64,000 nucleotides of DNA from contig NZ_JADQTO010000003.1 of assembly GCF_015704865.1 (NCBI RefSeq), positions 248,001 to 312,000 of the forward strand. The letters are read 5' to 3'. The notes beneath the pieces are model-generated. The model saw nothing but the letters and a program-made list of their open reading frames with translations. It ran no database searches and was not told the DNA's origin. Shown here in pieces: positions 11,755 to 20,859 of this stretch; the stretch's first letter is position 1, and every line of letters begins with the position of its first letter. The position numbers were made by a program, and so were the translations under genes. The stretch is from Actinoplanes aureus (lineage in GTDB: Bacteria; Actinomycetota; Actinomycetes; Mycobacteriales; Micromonosporaceae).

Positions 11755-13803
11755 TTAGTCGTCGAAGTAGTCGGGCTCGGGCGGGAAGTACCCCGGATCC
11801 TCCGGCTCGGGTGGGAACACCTCGGCGTATTCGGACCGGCCAGGCTGGCCGGCCAGCGGCCGGGCGCCGGGACGGGGATCGGGGGACGCGGGCTGCGCAG
11901 GCAGGAGGCCGGCGGCCCCTGCCTGGCCGGTGGAGAGCTCCACCGGCTCGCCGGACACCACGGCCAGGACCTGGCTGCCGAACTTGGTCAGCTTGCTCTG
12001 ACCGACGCCGCTCACCGTGCCCAGCTGGTCCAGCGTGGCGGGCGCCAGTGCGGCGATGGCCCGCAGGGTGGCGTCGTGGAAGATGACGTAGGCCGGGACG
12101 CCCTGTTCCTTCGCGACCGTGCCGCGCCAGGCTCGCAGTTTGTCGAACAGCGGGACCGCGGAGGCGGGCAGGTCCGCCGGTGCGGCCTGCCGGGCGGAGG
12201 GTGAGCCCGGCCGGGAAGACGCTGTGCGGGCGGGGCGGACGGGGGCGACCTCGCGGCGCATCATCAGCTTGGCCTCGCCGCGCAGGACCGACGCGCTGCT
12301 GTCGGTGAGGGCGAGCGTGCTGTACTCGCCGTGGACCGTCAGGTAGCCGCCGGCCAGCAGTTGCCTCACGACGCCTCGCCACTCGGACTCGCGCAGGTCG
12401 GTGCCGATGCCGAAGACGGACAGCTCGTCGTGGCGGAACCGGGTCACCTTGTCGGTGCGCTTGCCGAGCAGGATGTCGATCGACTGGCCGGCACCGAACT
12501 TCTGGTTGCGCTCCTTCTGCAGGCGGAACACGGTGGAGAGCAGCTTCTGAGCGGCGACCGTGCCGTCCCACGACTCCGGCGGTGTGAGGCAGACGTCGCA
12601 ATTGCCGCAGGTGGGTGAGTCGGAGGATTGGCCGAAGTAGGCCAGCACCTGCGCACGCCGGCAGGTGACGCTCTCGCAGAGGGCCAGCATCGCGTCGAGG
12701 TGGCGGGCGGCGTTGCGCCGGAACGCGACATCACCCTCCGAGCTGTCGATCATCTTGCGTTGCTGCACCACGTCCTGCAACCCGTACGCCAACCAGGCGG
12801 TCGACGGCAGCCCGTCGCGCCCGGCCCGCCCGGTCTCCTGGTAGTAGCCCTCGACCGACTTGGGCAGGTCGAGGTGGGCGACGAACCGCACGTCGGGCTT
12901 GTCGATGCCCATCCCGAACGCGATCGTCGCGACCATCACCAGGCCGTCCTCGCGCAGGAAGCGTGATTGGTTCTCGAACCGGGTCCGGGAGTCCAGACCG
13001 GCGTGATAGGGCAGTGCGGGAATCCCGTTGTCGGTGAGGAAGGCGGCGTGCTTGTCCACCGACGCCCGGGACAGGCAGTAGACGATCCCGGAGTGCCCGG
13101 CGTGCTCCGAGCGCAGAAGCTCCAGCAGCTGCCGGGAGGGCTGGTTCTTCGGGACGATCCGGTACTGAATGTTGGGCCGGTCGAAGCTGGCCGTGAAGTG
13201 CCGGGCCTCGGTGAGACCGAGGCGGCCGGCGATCTCGTCACGGGTGGCCGGTGTGGCGGTCGCGGTCAGCGCGATCCGCGGCACGTCCGGCCAGCGCTCG
13301 TGCAGCATGGACAGGCCCAGGTAGTCGGGGCGGAAGTCGTGACCCCACTGCGCCACGCAGTGCGCCTCGTCGATCGCGAACAGCGAGATCTTGCCCCGGT
13401 CGAGCAGGCGCTGCACGCCGGCCGTGCCGAGGCCCTCGGGCGCCACGTAGAGCAGGTCGAGCTCGCCGGCGACGAACTCGGCCTCGACCATCCGCCGCTC
13501 GTCGAGGTCCTGCGACGAATTCAGGAAGCCGGCCCGCACGCCGAGGGTGCGCAGCGCGTCGACCTGGTCCTGCATGAGCGCGATGAGCGGAGAGATCACC
13601 ACGCCGGTGCCGGGCCGGACCAGCGCGGGAATCTGGTAACAGAGGGACTTGCCGCCGCCGGTCGGCATCAGCACCAGCGCGTCGCCCCCGGCGATCACGT
13701 GCTCGACGATGTCGCCCTGCTGCCCGCGGAACGATGGGTAGCCGAAGACCCGGTTGAGGGCGTCGGTGGCATCTGACACGGAGAGCGGAAGGGCCGAAGT
13801 CAC
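11755..13803 (-). CDS. recQ: ATP-dependent DNA helicase RecQ
   Basis: 3'-5' DNA helicase for recombination and fork repair, about 682 aa. In order: a DEAD-like motor with Walker [14 protein letters not shown] and the DEAH box ([18 protein letters not shown]), helicase C with [10 protein letters not shown], an RQC zinc site ([11 protein letters not shown] and CGNCDVC), and an HRDC domain near residues 560-635 ([16 protein letters not shown]). The C-terminus adds a Pro/acidic tail. GTG at 13803 is chosen because the protein then starts just before the Q-motif region; upstream codons have no family match and the ribosome site is weak. The stop codon lies directly against the 36-bp array. Confidence 0.95.
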   Translation of the reverse strand: MTSALPLSVSDATDALNRVFGYPSFRGQQGDIVEHVIAGGDALVLMPTGGGKSLCYQIPALVRPGTGVVISPLIALMQDQVDALRTLGVRAGFLNSSQDLDERRMVEAEFVAGELDLLYVAPEGLGTAGVQRLLDRGKISLFAIDEAHCVAQWGHDFRPDYLGLSMLHERWPDVPRIALTATATPATRDEIAGRLGLTEARHFTASFDRPNIQYRIVPKNQPSRQLLELLRSEHAGHSGIVYCLSRASVDKHAAFLTDNGIPALPYHAGLDSRTRFENQSRFLREDGLVMVATIAFGMGIDKPDVRFVAHLDLPKSVEGYYQETGRAGRDGLPSTAWLAYGLQDVVQQRKMIDSSEGDVAFRRNAARHLDAMLALCESVTCRRAQVLAYFGQSSDSPTCGNCDVCLTPPESWDGTVAAQKLLSTVFRLQKERNQKFGAGQSIDILLGKRTDKVTRFRHDELSVFGIGTDLRESEWRGVVRQLLAGGYLTVHGEYSTLALTDSSASVLRGEAKLMMRREVAPVRPARTASSRPGSPSARQAAPADLPASAVPLFDKLRAWRGTVAKEQGVPAYVIFHDATLRAIAALAPATLDQLGTVSGVGQSKLTKFGSQVLAVVSGEPVELSTGQAGAAGLLPAQPASPDPRPGARPLAGQPGRSEYAEVFPPEPEDPGYFPPEPDYFDD

Positions 13804-13861
13804 CCCGCGATAGTAGAGACCCCCACCGACAATCGCCTCGGGCCTGTGGATAACCCGATGC

Positions 13862-15790
13862 CTATGGAGTGACTCCGGGCAGGCCGACGAGGTCGAGGAT
13901 CTGCCGGGCCGGGCTGCCGGGCACGGCGTGCAGCACCAGTGGCGCCTGACCGTCGGAGTGGCTGGCCGCGACCAGGTGCAGGGCGGACACACCGGCACTG
14001 GCCAGATGGGTCACCCCGGTCAGGTCCACGGTCAGCGCCATGGTCCCGCCCCGGCTGCGGCGCAGCAGCTCCTGGCGGACCTGCGCGGCGGAGGCCGCGT
14101 CCACCGGGCCGTCCAGGCGGACCCGGGCCTCGTCGCCGCCGGGCAGTTCGGTGATGTGCAGCGTCTCGGCCGGCGGCTTGATCATCGGCGTCTGGTCGAT
14201 GCGGGTGAGCAGCCGGGCGGGCCGGGTCAGCTGGTGCCGGACGGCCGCGACCGTACCGTTCGAGCCCGGGTCGACCCGCAGGCTGTGCACCAGCTGGGCG
14301 GTGAGCGCCAGACCTCGCCCGCGGGTGGGCTGCCGATCCGGGACCCGCCAGCCGCCGTGATCGGTCACCGTGGCCTCGACCAGGCCGGACGGGTGCAGCT
14401 TCGCCCGTACCTCGATCATGTCCTTGCCGAACTCGCCGCCGAAGGCGTGCTCGATGGCGTTCGTGGCGAGCTCGCCCAGAGCGTGCTGGAGCACGAAGGC
14501 GTCGTGCTCGGCCGCGCCCACCGCGGCCAGCCACGCGCCGAGCTCGGCGCGCGCGACGCGCAGCGCCGCCGGCTCGGCCGGCACTTCGAGAACCAGTTCC
14601 GGTACGACGGGCACGCGTTGCGCCGCGAGCAGCGTGATGTCATCGGCGTACCCGCCCAGACGGACCAGCAGTTCGACGGCCTGCGTGCAGACCCGGTCCG
14701 CGGCGGTCGCGGACGGATCGCGCAGCGCGCGCCCGGCCGTGGCGTCGGCCGCGACCTGCGCCAGTTCGGCCGCGTTGTCCGGCCCGCCGCCCGGCCGTTC
14801 CAGGATTCCGTCGGTGTAGAGCAGCAGCAGGTCGCCGGGCGCCAGTACGTCCGTCCGGACCGGGTACGACCCACCGGTGGCGAGCGGCGTACCTCCGCTG
14901 GCCGGCAGGTAACGGGTCACGCCGCCGGCCGTGACCAGCAGCGGCGGCGGGTGTCCCGCGGTGCAGTACGCCAGCTCCCCGGTCATCGGGTCGAGCAGCG
15001 CGAGGCAGACCGTGGCCGCGTGCGCGGCGCGGACCCGCCCGGCCAGCCGGTCCGCGGCTTCCAGCGCCTCGGTGATACCGGCACCGGCGTCCAGCCGTTC
15101 CTGCAGCACCGCGCGCAGCTGGCCCATCACGCCGGAGGCGGTGACCCCGTGCCCCACCACGTCGCCGACGACCAGCGCGACCCGGCCGTCGGGGCGGGCG
15201 ACCGCGTCGAACCAGTCACCGCCGGCCGCGGTGTCCGCCTCGGCCAGCAGGTAGCTCGCCGCCACCTGAAGGCCCGGCAGCACCGGCAGCCCGGCCGGCA
15301 GCAGTTCACCCTGCAACGCCGTGACCACGTCGCGGCTCTGCTCGTAGCGGCGCCGCAGCCGGGCGGCCTCCGCCTCGGCGGCCTGCCTGGTCCGGGCCAG
15401 CTCGGTCACGTCGAATCCGGCGCCGATCACCCCGCGCCGGTCGCCGCCGGCGTCCAGCCACGGCACGATGGTGAAGGTCGCGAACATCTCGTGCACCGAG
15501 CCGTCGGGCTGTTCGATGTGCGCCCGCCACTGCCGCCCGGTGATCGGCTGCCCGGTCCGGTAGACCTCGTAGTACGCGTCCACCCACTGCTGCCCGGCCA
15601 GGTCGCTGAGCACGTCCCGGACCGGCCGGCCGATGATGTCCCGGCCGGACAGCACCGCGCGGGTCGCCGCGTTGCAGGCGACCAGATTCAGGTCCGGGCC
15701 CTCGCACACCGCGACGATGAACGGCAGTTGATCGACCGCGGCCATCATCGCGTCAAGCTCGCTCGCACCCGGTAGGTTCACGCCCGTCAC
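13862..15790 (-). CDS. PAS - PP2C/SpoIIE phosphatase - HATPase - STAS regulator
   Basis: 642-aa multidomain signalling protein. Residues 15-140 form a PAS/PAC sensor. A short coiled coil follows (about 140-165). A SpoIIE-type PP2C phosphatase has GGDWFDA, GDVVGHG and [10 protein letters not shown]. Then comes a HATPase_c anti-sigma-type kinase ([14 protein letters not shown]) and a C-terminal STAS domain ([19 protein letters not shown]). The layout matches partner-switching regulators that control anti-sigma/anti-anti-sigma pairs; here kinase, phosphatase and antagonist are in one chain. The start is a GTG; an alternative GTG four codons in has slightly better spacing to GGGAAGG. No sigma factor is adjacent. 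Confidence 0.92.
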   Translation of the reverse strand: MTGVNLPGASELDAMMAAVDQLPFIVAVCEGPDLNLVACNAATRAVLSGRDIIGRPVRDVLSDLAGQQWVDAYYEVYRTGQPITGRQWRAHIEQPDGSVHEMFATFTIVPWLDAGGDRRGVIGAGFDVTELARTRQAAEAEAARLRRRYEQSRDVVTALQGELLPAGLPVLPGLQVAASYLLAEADTAAGGDWFDAVARPDGRVALVVGDVVGHGVTASGVMGQLRAVLQERLDAGAGITEALEAADRLAGRVRAAHAATVCLALLDPMTGELAYCTAGHPPPLLVTAGGVTRYLPASGGTPLATGGSYPVRTDVLAPGDLLLLYTDGILERPGGGPDNAAELAQVAADATAGRALRDPSATAADRVCTQAVELLVRLGGYADDITLLAAQRVPVVPELVLEVPAEPAALRVARAELGAWLAAVGAAEHDAFVLQHALGELATNAIEHAFGGEFGKDMIEVRAKLHPSGLVEATVTDHGGWRVPDRQPTRGRGLALTAQLVHSLRVDPGSNGTVAAVRHQLTRPARLLTRIDQTPMIKPPAETLHITELPGGDEARVRLDGPVDAASAAQVRQELLRRSRGGTMALTVDLTGVTHLASAGVSALHLVAASHSDGQAPLVLHAVPGSPARQILDLVGLPGVTP

Positions 15791-15831
15791 CTTCCCATCG
15801 TGCCGGATCAGGCGCTAGAACGAACCGCAGG

Positions 15832-16497
15832 TCACTCGGCCAGGGGCAGTTCGATGGTGTGCGCGGTGTGCGTCGCCTTCACGCTCAGGTACCGCACGTT
15901 CGCCGCGGACAGGTGCACCCCGGTCGGGATCCGCTGGGTCACGTCGATGCCGAGGGTGGTCAGCTGCGCGGCCTTGTCCGGGTTGTTGCTGAGCAGCCGG
16001 ACCCGGTCCACGCCGAGGGCGGCCAGCATCTGCGCCGCCGCGGTGTAGTCGCGCTCGTCCTCGCCCCGGCCCAGCGCCACGTTGGCCTGGTACGTGTCCA
16101 GGCCGTCGTCCTGCAACGCGTACGCGTCGAGTTTGGCGTAGAGCCCGATGCCCCGGCCCTCCTGCCGCAGGTAGAGCAGGAACCCGCCCTCCTGGGCGAT
16201 CCGCTCGACGGCCTCGCGCAGCTGCGGACCGCAGTCGCAGCGCTGGCTGCCGAAGACGTCGCCGGTGAGACACTCGCTGTGCGGGCGCACCAGCGGCGCC
16301 CGCCCGCCGGCCGCGGACTTGGTCAGGGCCCGTTGCCAGTCGCCAAGACCGAGCGCGAGGTGCTCCTTCCCGTCAGCCAGCCCGTCGAAGGTCATCACCC
16401 GCGCCGTGGTGGCATAGCCGTCCGGGAAGCGCAGCGGCACGGTGACCTGCCGTCGGACGGTCGCCTTGATCGCCGTGGCTGCCTCGGCCTCGAACAT
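15832..16497 (-). CDS. ribA: GTP cyclohydrolase II (locus A)
   Basis: Opens the imidazole ring of GTP to give 2,5-diamino-6-ribosylamino-4(3H)-pyrimidinone 5'-phosphate, formate and PPi. The 221 aa contain HSECLTGDVFGSQRCDCG with the three zinc Cys, then LLYLRQEGRGIGLYAKLDAY and the RDY and LLSNNPDK motifs of the family. There is no RibB (DHBP synthase) half, unlike the usual actinobacterial RibBA, and no lumazine or riboflavin synthase nearby. ATG 16497 has AAGGAGGA 5-6 bp upstream. It diverges from the RibD-reductase gene across 120 bp that hold direct repeats. I infer a dedicated second copy for locus A and not the housekeeping riboflavin gene. Confidence 0.93.
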   Translation of the reverse strand: MFEAEAATAIKATVRRQVTVPLRFPDGYATTARVMTFDGLADGKEHLALGLGDWQRALTKSAAGGRAPLVRPHSECLTGDVFGSQRCDCGPQLREAVERIAQEGGFLLYLRQEGRGIGLYAKLDAYALQDDGLDTYQANVALGRGEDERDYTAAAQMLAALGVDRVRLLSNNPDKAAQLTTLGIDVTQRIPTGVHLSAANVRYLSVKATHTAHTIELPLAE

Positions 16498-16521
16498 CGG
16501 TCCTCCTTGTTGGTTCCGCCG

Positions 16522-16560
16522 TGCGCTGTTACTGAGATGCGCTGTTACTGAATGCTTACT
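16522..16560. promoter_or_regulatory. Direct repeats in the ribA/ribD divergent promoter
   Basis: TGCGCTGTTACTGA occurs at 16522-16535 and again at 16538-16551, 16 bp apart, with a shorter third copy (TGCTTACTG) at 16553. The segment is AT-richer than its flanks and sits in the only space where both divergent genes can have promoters. This suggests a regulator site; no FMN riboswitch fold was recognised. Confidence 0.45.
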
Positions 16561-16617
16561 GCCGTCGATGATCTGCCCAGAGATCCGGTGCCGCACTCCG
16601 GGGACTACTGTTGGGCG

Positions 16618-17325
16618 GTGGCTGAGCGTCCTTACATCTTGCTGAGTTGCGGGATGTCGATCGACGGATATCTTGACGACGCGTCCGGCGAACGGCTGCT
16701 CCTCTCCAACGACGCCGACTTCGACCGGGTCGACGCGGTCCGCGCCGGATGCGACGCGATCCTGGTCGGTGCCACCACCATCCGGCAGGACAACCCGCGG
16801 CTGCTGGTGCGTTCCGCTGACCGCCGGGCCGCCCGGATCGCGCGGGGTGCGCACCCGGACCCGGTCAAGGTCACCGTAACCAGCAGCTGCCACCTCGATC
16901 CCGAGGCGGCGTTCTTCACCACCGGTGCGGCCGCCAAGGTGGTCTACTGTGCGACCCCGGCCGTCGAGGACGCGGAGAAGCTGCTCGGTGACCGGGCCAC
17001 CGTGGTGGACGGCGGGGACCCGGTGGACGTCCGGCTGGTCGCGGCCGACCTGGCCGGGCGCGGAGTGCGCCGGCTGATGGTCGAGGGCGGCGGCCGGATG
17101 CACACACAGTTCCTCACCGCCGGTCTGGCCGACGAGTTGCACCTGGTGGTGGCGCCGTTCTTCGTGGGTGACGCGAGGGCACCCCGGTTCGTCCACGAGG
17201 GGACGTTCCCGTGGGGCCCGGGCAATCGGGCGACCCTCGCGGAGGCGCGGCAGATCGGGGACGTCGTCCTGCTGCGCTACGCGCTCTCCGAGCGGTTCGA
17301 TCAAGCCGCGACACCACCGGAATAG
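16618..17325 (+). CDS. RibD-type (diamino)pyrimidine reductase domain protein
   Basis: 235 aa, matching only the C-terminal reductase half of RibD, a DHFR-like NADPH fold (Rib7-like). Visible are the start PYILLSCGMSIDGYLDD, DAILVGATTIRQDNPRLLVR and the GVRRLMVEGGGRMHTQFL motif. The deaminase half with its zinc His-Cys-Cys is absent. In the stand-alone form it could reduce the ribosyl side chain of the RibA product directly, as in archaea and fungi (inference). GTG 16618 is the only start that fits; the ribosome site is weak. The 3' end overlaps the convergent membrane-protein gene by 25 bp. Confidence 0.9.
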   Translation: MAERPYILLSCGMSIDGYLDDASGERLLLSNDADFDRVDAVRAGCDAILVGATTIRQDNPRLLVRSADRRAARIARGAHPDPVKVTVTSSCHLDPEAAFFTTGAAAKVVYCATPAVEDAEKLLGDRATVVDGGDPVDVRLVAADLAGRGVRRLMVEGGGRMHTQFLTAGLADELHLVVAPFFVGDARAPRFVHEGTFPWGPGNRATLAEARQIGDVVLLRYALSERFDQAATPPE

Positions 17326-18431
17326 GCGGGCTGCCGCGCTGCGGCGGGCTGCCGGGAAACGGTGATCCGCCGGACCAGCGGGATCGGCGCGGGCACGTGC
17401 AGCGGCCGGGGTGCCATCACCGGCGCCGGCGAGACCGGGGCGACCGCCATCAGGCGGGACGGGAGAGCCGGGCGCGGCGTGGCGACCTCGGCGGGCTCGG
17501 TGCGCGGCCGCGTCACGACCCGCATCAGCACGATCACCGCGCCGGGGGCGGCGGCCACGAAGGCCAGGATCCCGTACGCCACCGCGATCGTCAGACCCTG
17601 CGCCGCGCTCAGGCCCGCCGCGCCGAACGCCCAGGCCATGACTCCCTCGCGCGGCCCCCAGCCGCCGACGTTGATCGGCAGGCCCATGGCCAGCAGGGCC
17701 AGCAGCAGCAGCGGCGCGAGCTGGAGCAGCGAGGCGGCGCTGCCGGCCGCCCGGGCGGCGACCAGGAAGGTGGCCAGGTGCCCGGCGAGCACGGCGGCGG
17801 AGGCCAGCAGCACACCGGGGCCGCTCTGCCGGGAGAACAGGCCGGAGCGGATCTCGGCGAGGCCACCGCGGGCCGCGCCGGCCGCCCGGGAACGGCCGCG
17901 CCGCAGGCGGCGCACCAGCAGGAAGAGCAGAGCGCCGGCCAGGGCGACACTCAGGCCGGCCACGGCGATGCCGGCTTCGTTCGCGCGGATCAGGGTCAAC
18001 ACCGGCGACGGTACGGTGAAGAGCACGAGTGCCCCCACTACCAGCAGGACCAGTTGTCCCGCCGTGCGTTCCAGGAACACCGCCCGGACACCGCGGCCCA
18101 GGTCGCCCTCGCCGCGGCCGTGGCGGACCGCGCGGCCGACGTCACCGAGGATCCCGCCCGGCAGCGCCGCGTTCAGGAAGAGCGCCTGGTAGTAGTCGGC
18201 GATCGCGTCCCGCAGCGGAAGCCGCATGCCCAGCCCGCGCGCCACCAGGCACCAGCGCCAGGCACTGAGGACGGTGGTCGCCGCGCCGATCCCGAGCGCC
18301 GTGAGGAGCGCACCCGCGTCCAGCACCCGGAGCCCGTCCAGGAAGGCGCCGGTACCCAGCCGCCACAGCACCAGCGCCAGGATGCCGGCACCGCCCAGCA
18401 ACCGCAGCCAGGCCCAGACAGATCGGTTCAC
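17301..18431 (-). CDS. YbhN/UPF0104-type integral membrane protein (flippase-like)
   Basis: 376-aa polytopic membrane protein with seven to eight hydrophobic helices. It matches the lysylphosphatidylglycerol synthase TM-region (UPF0104/AglD-like) family: N-terminal LRLLGGAGILALVLWRL, SAWRWCLVARGLGM, then NAALPGGILGDVGRA and FLERTAGQLVLL. The C-terminal 80 residues are Pro/Arg-rich and probably cytoplasmic. Relatives assist in moving or modifying lipid-linked products. It is the last gene of the minus-strand run in locus A, 58 bp after the methyltransferase gene, which fits export or flipping of the locus product. Confidence 0.85.
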   Translation of the reverse strand: MNRSVWAWLRLLGGAGILALVLWRLGTGAFLDGLRVLDAGALLTALGIGAATTVLSAWRWCLVARGLGMRLPLRDAIADYYQALFLNAALPGGILGDVGRAVRHGRGEGDLGRGVRAVFLERTAGQLVLLVVGALVLFTVPSPVLTLIRANEAGIAVAGLSVALAGALLFLLVRRLRRGRSRAAGAARGGLAEIRSGLFSRQSGPGVLLASAAVLAGHLATFLVAARAAGSAASLLQLAPLLLLALLAMGLPINVGGWGPREGVMAWAFGAAGLSAAQGLTIAVAYGILAFVAAAPGAVIVLMRVVTRPRTEPAEVATPRPALPSRLMAVAPVSPAPVMAPRPLHVPAPIPLVRRITVSRQPAAARQPAYSGGVAA

Positions 18432-18489
18432 TTTCGTCGTCCCCTCGTCGCTCTTCAGGGACTAGTACGCCCGATCCACAGGGCAAGGT

Positions 18490-19287
18490 TCACTCGAAGA
18501 TCGCTAAAAGATCCTGGTGTCCCACGGAAGCGTGCGGTACGGCCGCCGTGCGGCGCGTCAGATAGGCGCCCAAGGCCAGGTCAGGGCGCTGTGCACCGGC
18601 CGCTGAGGCCCAGCCGCGCAGCCACTGGTCGGTCAGCGTGGACAGCGCCGGGCCGAGCCGCCACGGGCTGGGCCGGGTCAGCACCCGGGCTCCGGCCCTC
18701 TCGAACGCGGCCACCGCGAACGCCGGCGCGTCCGGCCCGAGCAGCCGCCGGCCGCCGGTCTCGCGGCGCTGGTGCTCGTTGAACGCCTCCCCGACGGCCT
18801 GGTCTAGCGGGTCCTCCGGAGCGAGCTTGACCTCGCCGGTCACTGAGAGCGTGAACAGGGCGCTGACCTTGGCCTGGGCGCAGGCCGCCACCAGGGCCTC
18901 GACCTCGCCGGCGGTGAGCAGGTCGAGCAGGGCGGAGCAGGTGACCAGGTCGGTGCCGGCCAGGTCGGCCGCGGTCAGCGCGGTGACGTCGCGCAGGTCG
19001 GTGCTGACGGTGACCTCCGCGGGCATCCCGTCGGCGGCGAGCTTCAGCAGCGCCGGGTCGCGATCCGTCATGATCCAGTGCTGCGGCGCGGGCAGTTGCG
19101 GCGCGAGCCAGCGGCCCAGTGAGCCGGTGCCGCAGCCCAGGTCACGGATCACCCGTACCGGCCCGGGCAGCTCGCCGACCAGATCGGCGGCGCGGGCGGC
19201 GGCGTCCGCGGGCTCGCGCAGGGTCAGCCAGTCGGGGGAGAATTCACCGGTCGGACCGGATTCATCGGGCGCGTGGGAATCGGGCAC
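18490..19287 (-). CDS. Class I SAM-dependent methyltransferase (locus A)
   Basis: 265 aa. A Rossmann SAM-binding motif I, VIRDLGCGTGSLGRWLA, lies near residue 47, then an acidic motif II (IMTDRDPALL) and a post-I loop. No substrate-specific motif is recognised. Codon 261 is TTA (18505-18507), the rare Leu codon that often marks bldA-dependent genes. The 5' end overlaps the upstream glycosyltransferase gene by 26 bp, so the two are translationally coupled. Confidence 0.88.
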   Translation of the reverse strand: MPDSHAPDESGPTGEFSPDWLTLREPADAAARAADLVGELPGPVRVIRDLGCGTGSLGRWLAPQLPAPQHWIMTDRDPALLKLAADGMPAEVTVSTDLRDVTALTAADLAGTDLVTCSALLDLLTAGEVEALVAACAQAKVSALFTLSVTGEVKLAPEDPLDQAVGEAFNEHQRRETGGRRLLGPDAPAFAVAAFERAGARVLTRPSPWRLGPALSTLTDQWLRGWASAAGAQRPDLALGAYLTRRTAAVPHASVGHQDLLAIFE

Positions 19288-20404
19288 TGTCTACTCCTAG
19301 CAGGATGTCGCTCAGCCGGCGGGCGGTCTCGTCCCAGCCGGTCAGGGTGTCGCGCCGGGCCCGGGCGCGGTCGCGCCAGCGAGCCCGCAGGTCGGGGTCG
19401 GTGAGCCAGGTTCGCAGGGTCGCGGCGAGCGCGTCCGCATCGCCGGGCGGCAACAGCCGCCCAGGACGACCGCCGGGCGCGGCATTGCCGGGCGCGGTAC
19501 CGCCGGGCACGCTGCCGCCTGGCGCGGTACTGCCGGGCGCGCTGGAGGGCGCGGCGTTGGGGGGTGCGGTGCCTAGAGCCTCGGCTACGCCGCCGACATC
19601 GCTGGCGACCACCGGGAGGCCACGGGCGAGGGCTTCGGTGACCACCATCCCGTACGTCTCCGCGCGTGACGGCAGCACGAAGAGGTCGGCGTCCGCGTAG
19701 GCGGCGTCGAGGGCCGCACCGGTGAGCGCGCCGGTGAAGCGCACCCGGCTGTCGTCACGGCCGGGGATGTGGCCGGGGATGTCGCCGGCGCCGACGATGG
19801 TGCAGGTCCAGTCCAGGTCGTCCAGTTGCCTCAGGGCGGCCAGCAGGACGTCCTGACCCTTGCGCGGGGTCAGCGACGCCACGTTGAGCAGCCGGGTGCC
19901 ACCGGGCGACGGCTCGGCGAGTGGCGCCGGGTCGACGCCGGGAGGCGCCACATGCACCCGCGACAAACCATATATATCGGATATGTGCTGGGCGGCCTGG
20001 TCGCTGGTCGCAACGACGGCGGTGGCCAGGTGCAGGGTTCGCCGTTCCAGGGCGGTCAGCTCGGCGGCCTCGGCGGCGGTGAGCCCGGTCTCGTCACCGA
20101 GTGGCAGGTGGACCAGGACCACGAGGCGCAGGCGGTCCGCGTGCGGCTCCAGGAGGTCGGGAACCCCGCAGGCCACGAGGCCGTCGAGCAGGACGGTGGA
20201 ACCGTCCGGGACCGAGGCGAGCACGCCGGTCAGGGCCTGCCGGTGGCTCGAGGCGGGACGGGGCCAGGTTCCGGCGACGGCCGATTCGCGTACCTCGAAG
20301 ATCGAATCGGCCAGGCGCCGGAGTGCCTCGCGGTCGTAGCGGTTGCCCCCGCTGGGTGCCGCCGGGTCGTCGATCGAACCTGGCAGCACCGCGAATAAGA
20401 TCAC
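19262..20404 (-). CDS. GT4-family glycosyltransferase (locus A)
   Basis: 380 aa, GT-B fold. The C-terminal nucleotide-sugar domain shows [28 protein letters not shown], and the EX7E-type region [20 protein letters not shown]. The second codon after the start pair is TTA (codon 3, 20396-20398). A 15-bp minisatellite inserts about 35 low-complexity residues (Ala/Pro/Gly) just after GGVAEALG, near the sugar-nucleotide site; other GT4 proteins have a short loop there. Around 19967-19990 the codons HISDIYGL are AT-rich, including two ATA. The start overlaps the next gene by 4 bp. Confidence 0.9.
   Translation of the reverse strand: MILFAVLPGSIDDPAAPSGGNRYDREALRRLADSIFEVRESAVAGTWPRPASSHRQALTGVLASVPDGSTVLLDGLVACGVPDLLEPHADRLRLVVLVHLPLGDETGLTAAEAAELTALERRTLHLATAVVATSDQAAQHISDIYGLSRVHVAPPGVDPAPLAEPSPGGTRLLNVASLTPRKGQDVLLAALRQLDDLDWTCTIVGAGDIPGHIPGRDDSRVRFTGALTGAALDAAYADADLFVLPSRAETYGMVVTEALARGLPVVASDVGGVAEALGTAPPNAAPSSAPGSTAPGGSVPGGTAPGNAAPGGRPGRLLPPGDADALAATLRTWLTDPDLRARWRDRARARRDTLTGWDETARRLSDILLGVDSARFPRAR
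19471..19574. repeat. 15-bp coding minisatellite in the GT4 gene
   Basis: Six units of 15 bp (19471-19560) plus a partial seventh, of the form CGCCGGGCGCGGTAC. In the gene they encode a five-residue Ala-Pro-Gly-x-x period. The reading frame is kept because 15 is a multiple of 3, so expansion lengthens a surface loop without breaking the protein. Confidence 0.85.
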
Positions 20405-20799
20405 AGGGTGCGCTCGTAGGCGGCCCAGGCGAGGTGCGACTCGTGCAGTTTCACCTCGATGCCGGTCAGGCCGGCCGCGCCCGGGCCGAACTCGCCGGCC
20501 TTGATCCGGACGGCGAGGCGGTCGGCGATCACCTTGGCCAGGAACTCGGTGGAGGTGTTGACGCCGGAGAACTCCGGGTCGTCGTCGAGGTTGCGGTAGC
20601 TGAGCCCGGAGCAGACGGTCTTCAGCTGTTCGCTCGCCCGGCCGATGTCGACCACGATGTTGTCGTCGTCCAGGTCCGGGCGGCGGAACGTGGCGTCCAC
20701 CACGAAGGTGGCGCCGTGCAGCCGCTGTGCCGGTCCGAAGACCTCGCCGGAGAAGCTGTGGGCGATCATGATGTGGTCGCGGACGGTGACGCTGAACAA
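20401..20799 (-). CDS. 6-pyruvoyl-tetrahydropterin synthase / QueD-like protein, degenerate active site
   Basis: 132 aa with the T-fold layout of PTPS/Que[19 protein letters not shown], the central [12 protein letters not shown] strand-helix, the [15 protein letters not shown] motif, and the C-terminal [14 protein letters not shown] with the conserved Glu. Canonical enzymes have a catalytic Cys followed by a His-Gly-His zinc pair; here the Cys is missing and His-Gly-His reads His-Gly-Ala. So zinc binding by the usual triad and normal PTPS chemistry are doubtful. In locus A it probably acts on a GTP-derived intermediate or has been repurposed. It overlaps the GT4 start by 4 bp. Confidence 0.85.
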   Translation of the reverse strand: MFSVTVRDHIMIAHSFSGEVFGPAQRLHGATFVVDATFRRPDLDDDNIVVDIGRASEQLKTVCSGLSYRNLDDDPEFSGVNTSTEFLAKVIADRLAVRIKAGEFGPGAAGLTGIEVKLHESHLAWAAYERTL

Positions 20800-20859
20800 G
20801 GGCTCATCTCCTCTGGTGACTCTTCGCGTGCGGTACTACGGGTACCCGGTGCGGGAAGA

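Noticed and set aside
11261..12601. Long minus-strand frame crossing the recQ end and the 36-bp array
   Set aside because: It overlaps RecQ in the wrong frame and consists largely of repeat translation.
13928..15775. 615-aa plus-strand frame over the PAS/SpoIIE gene
   Set aside because: Shadow of the minus-strand regulator, with no domain and no binding site.
16498..16617. FMN riboswitch upstream of ribA/ribD reductase
   Set aside because: The space is short and I could not find the conserved RFN core; direct repeats are present instead.
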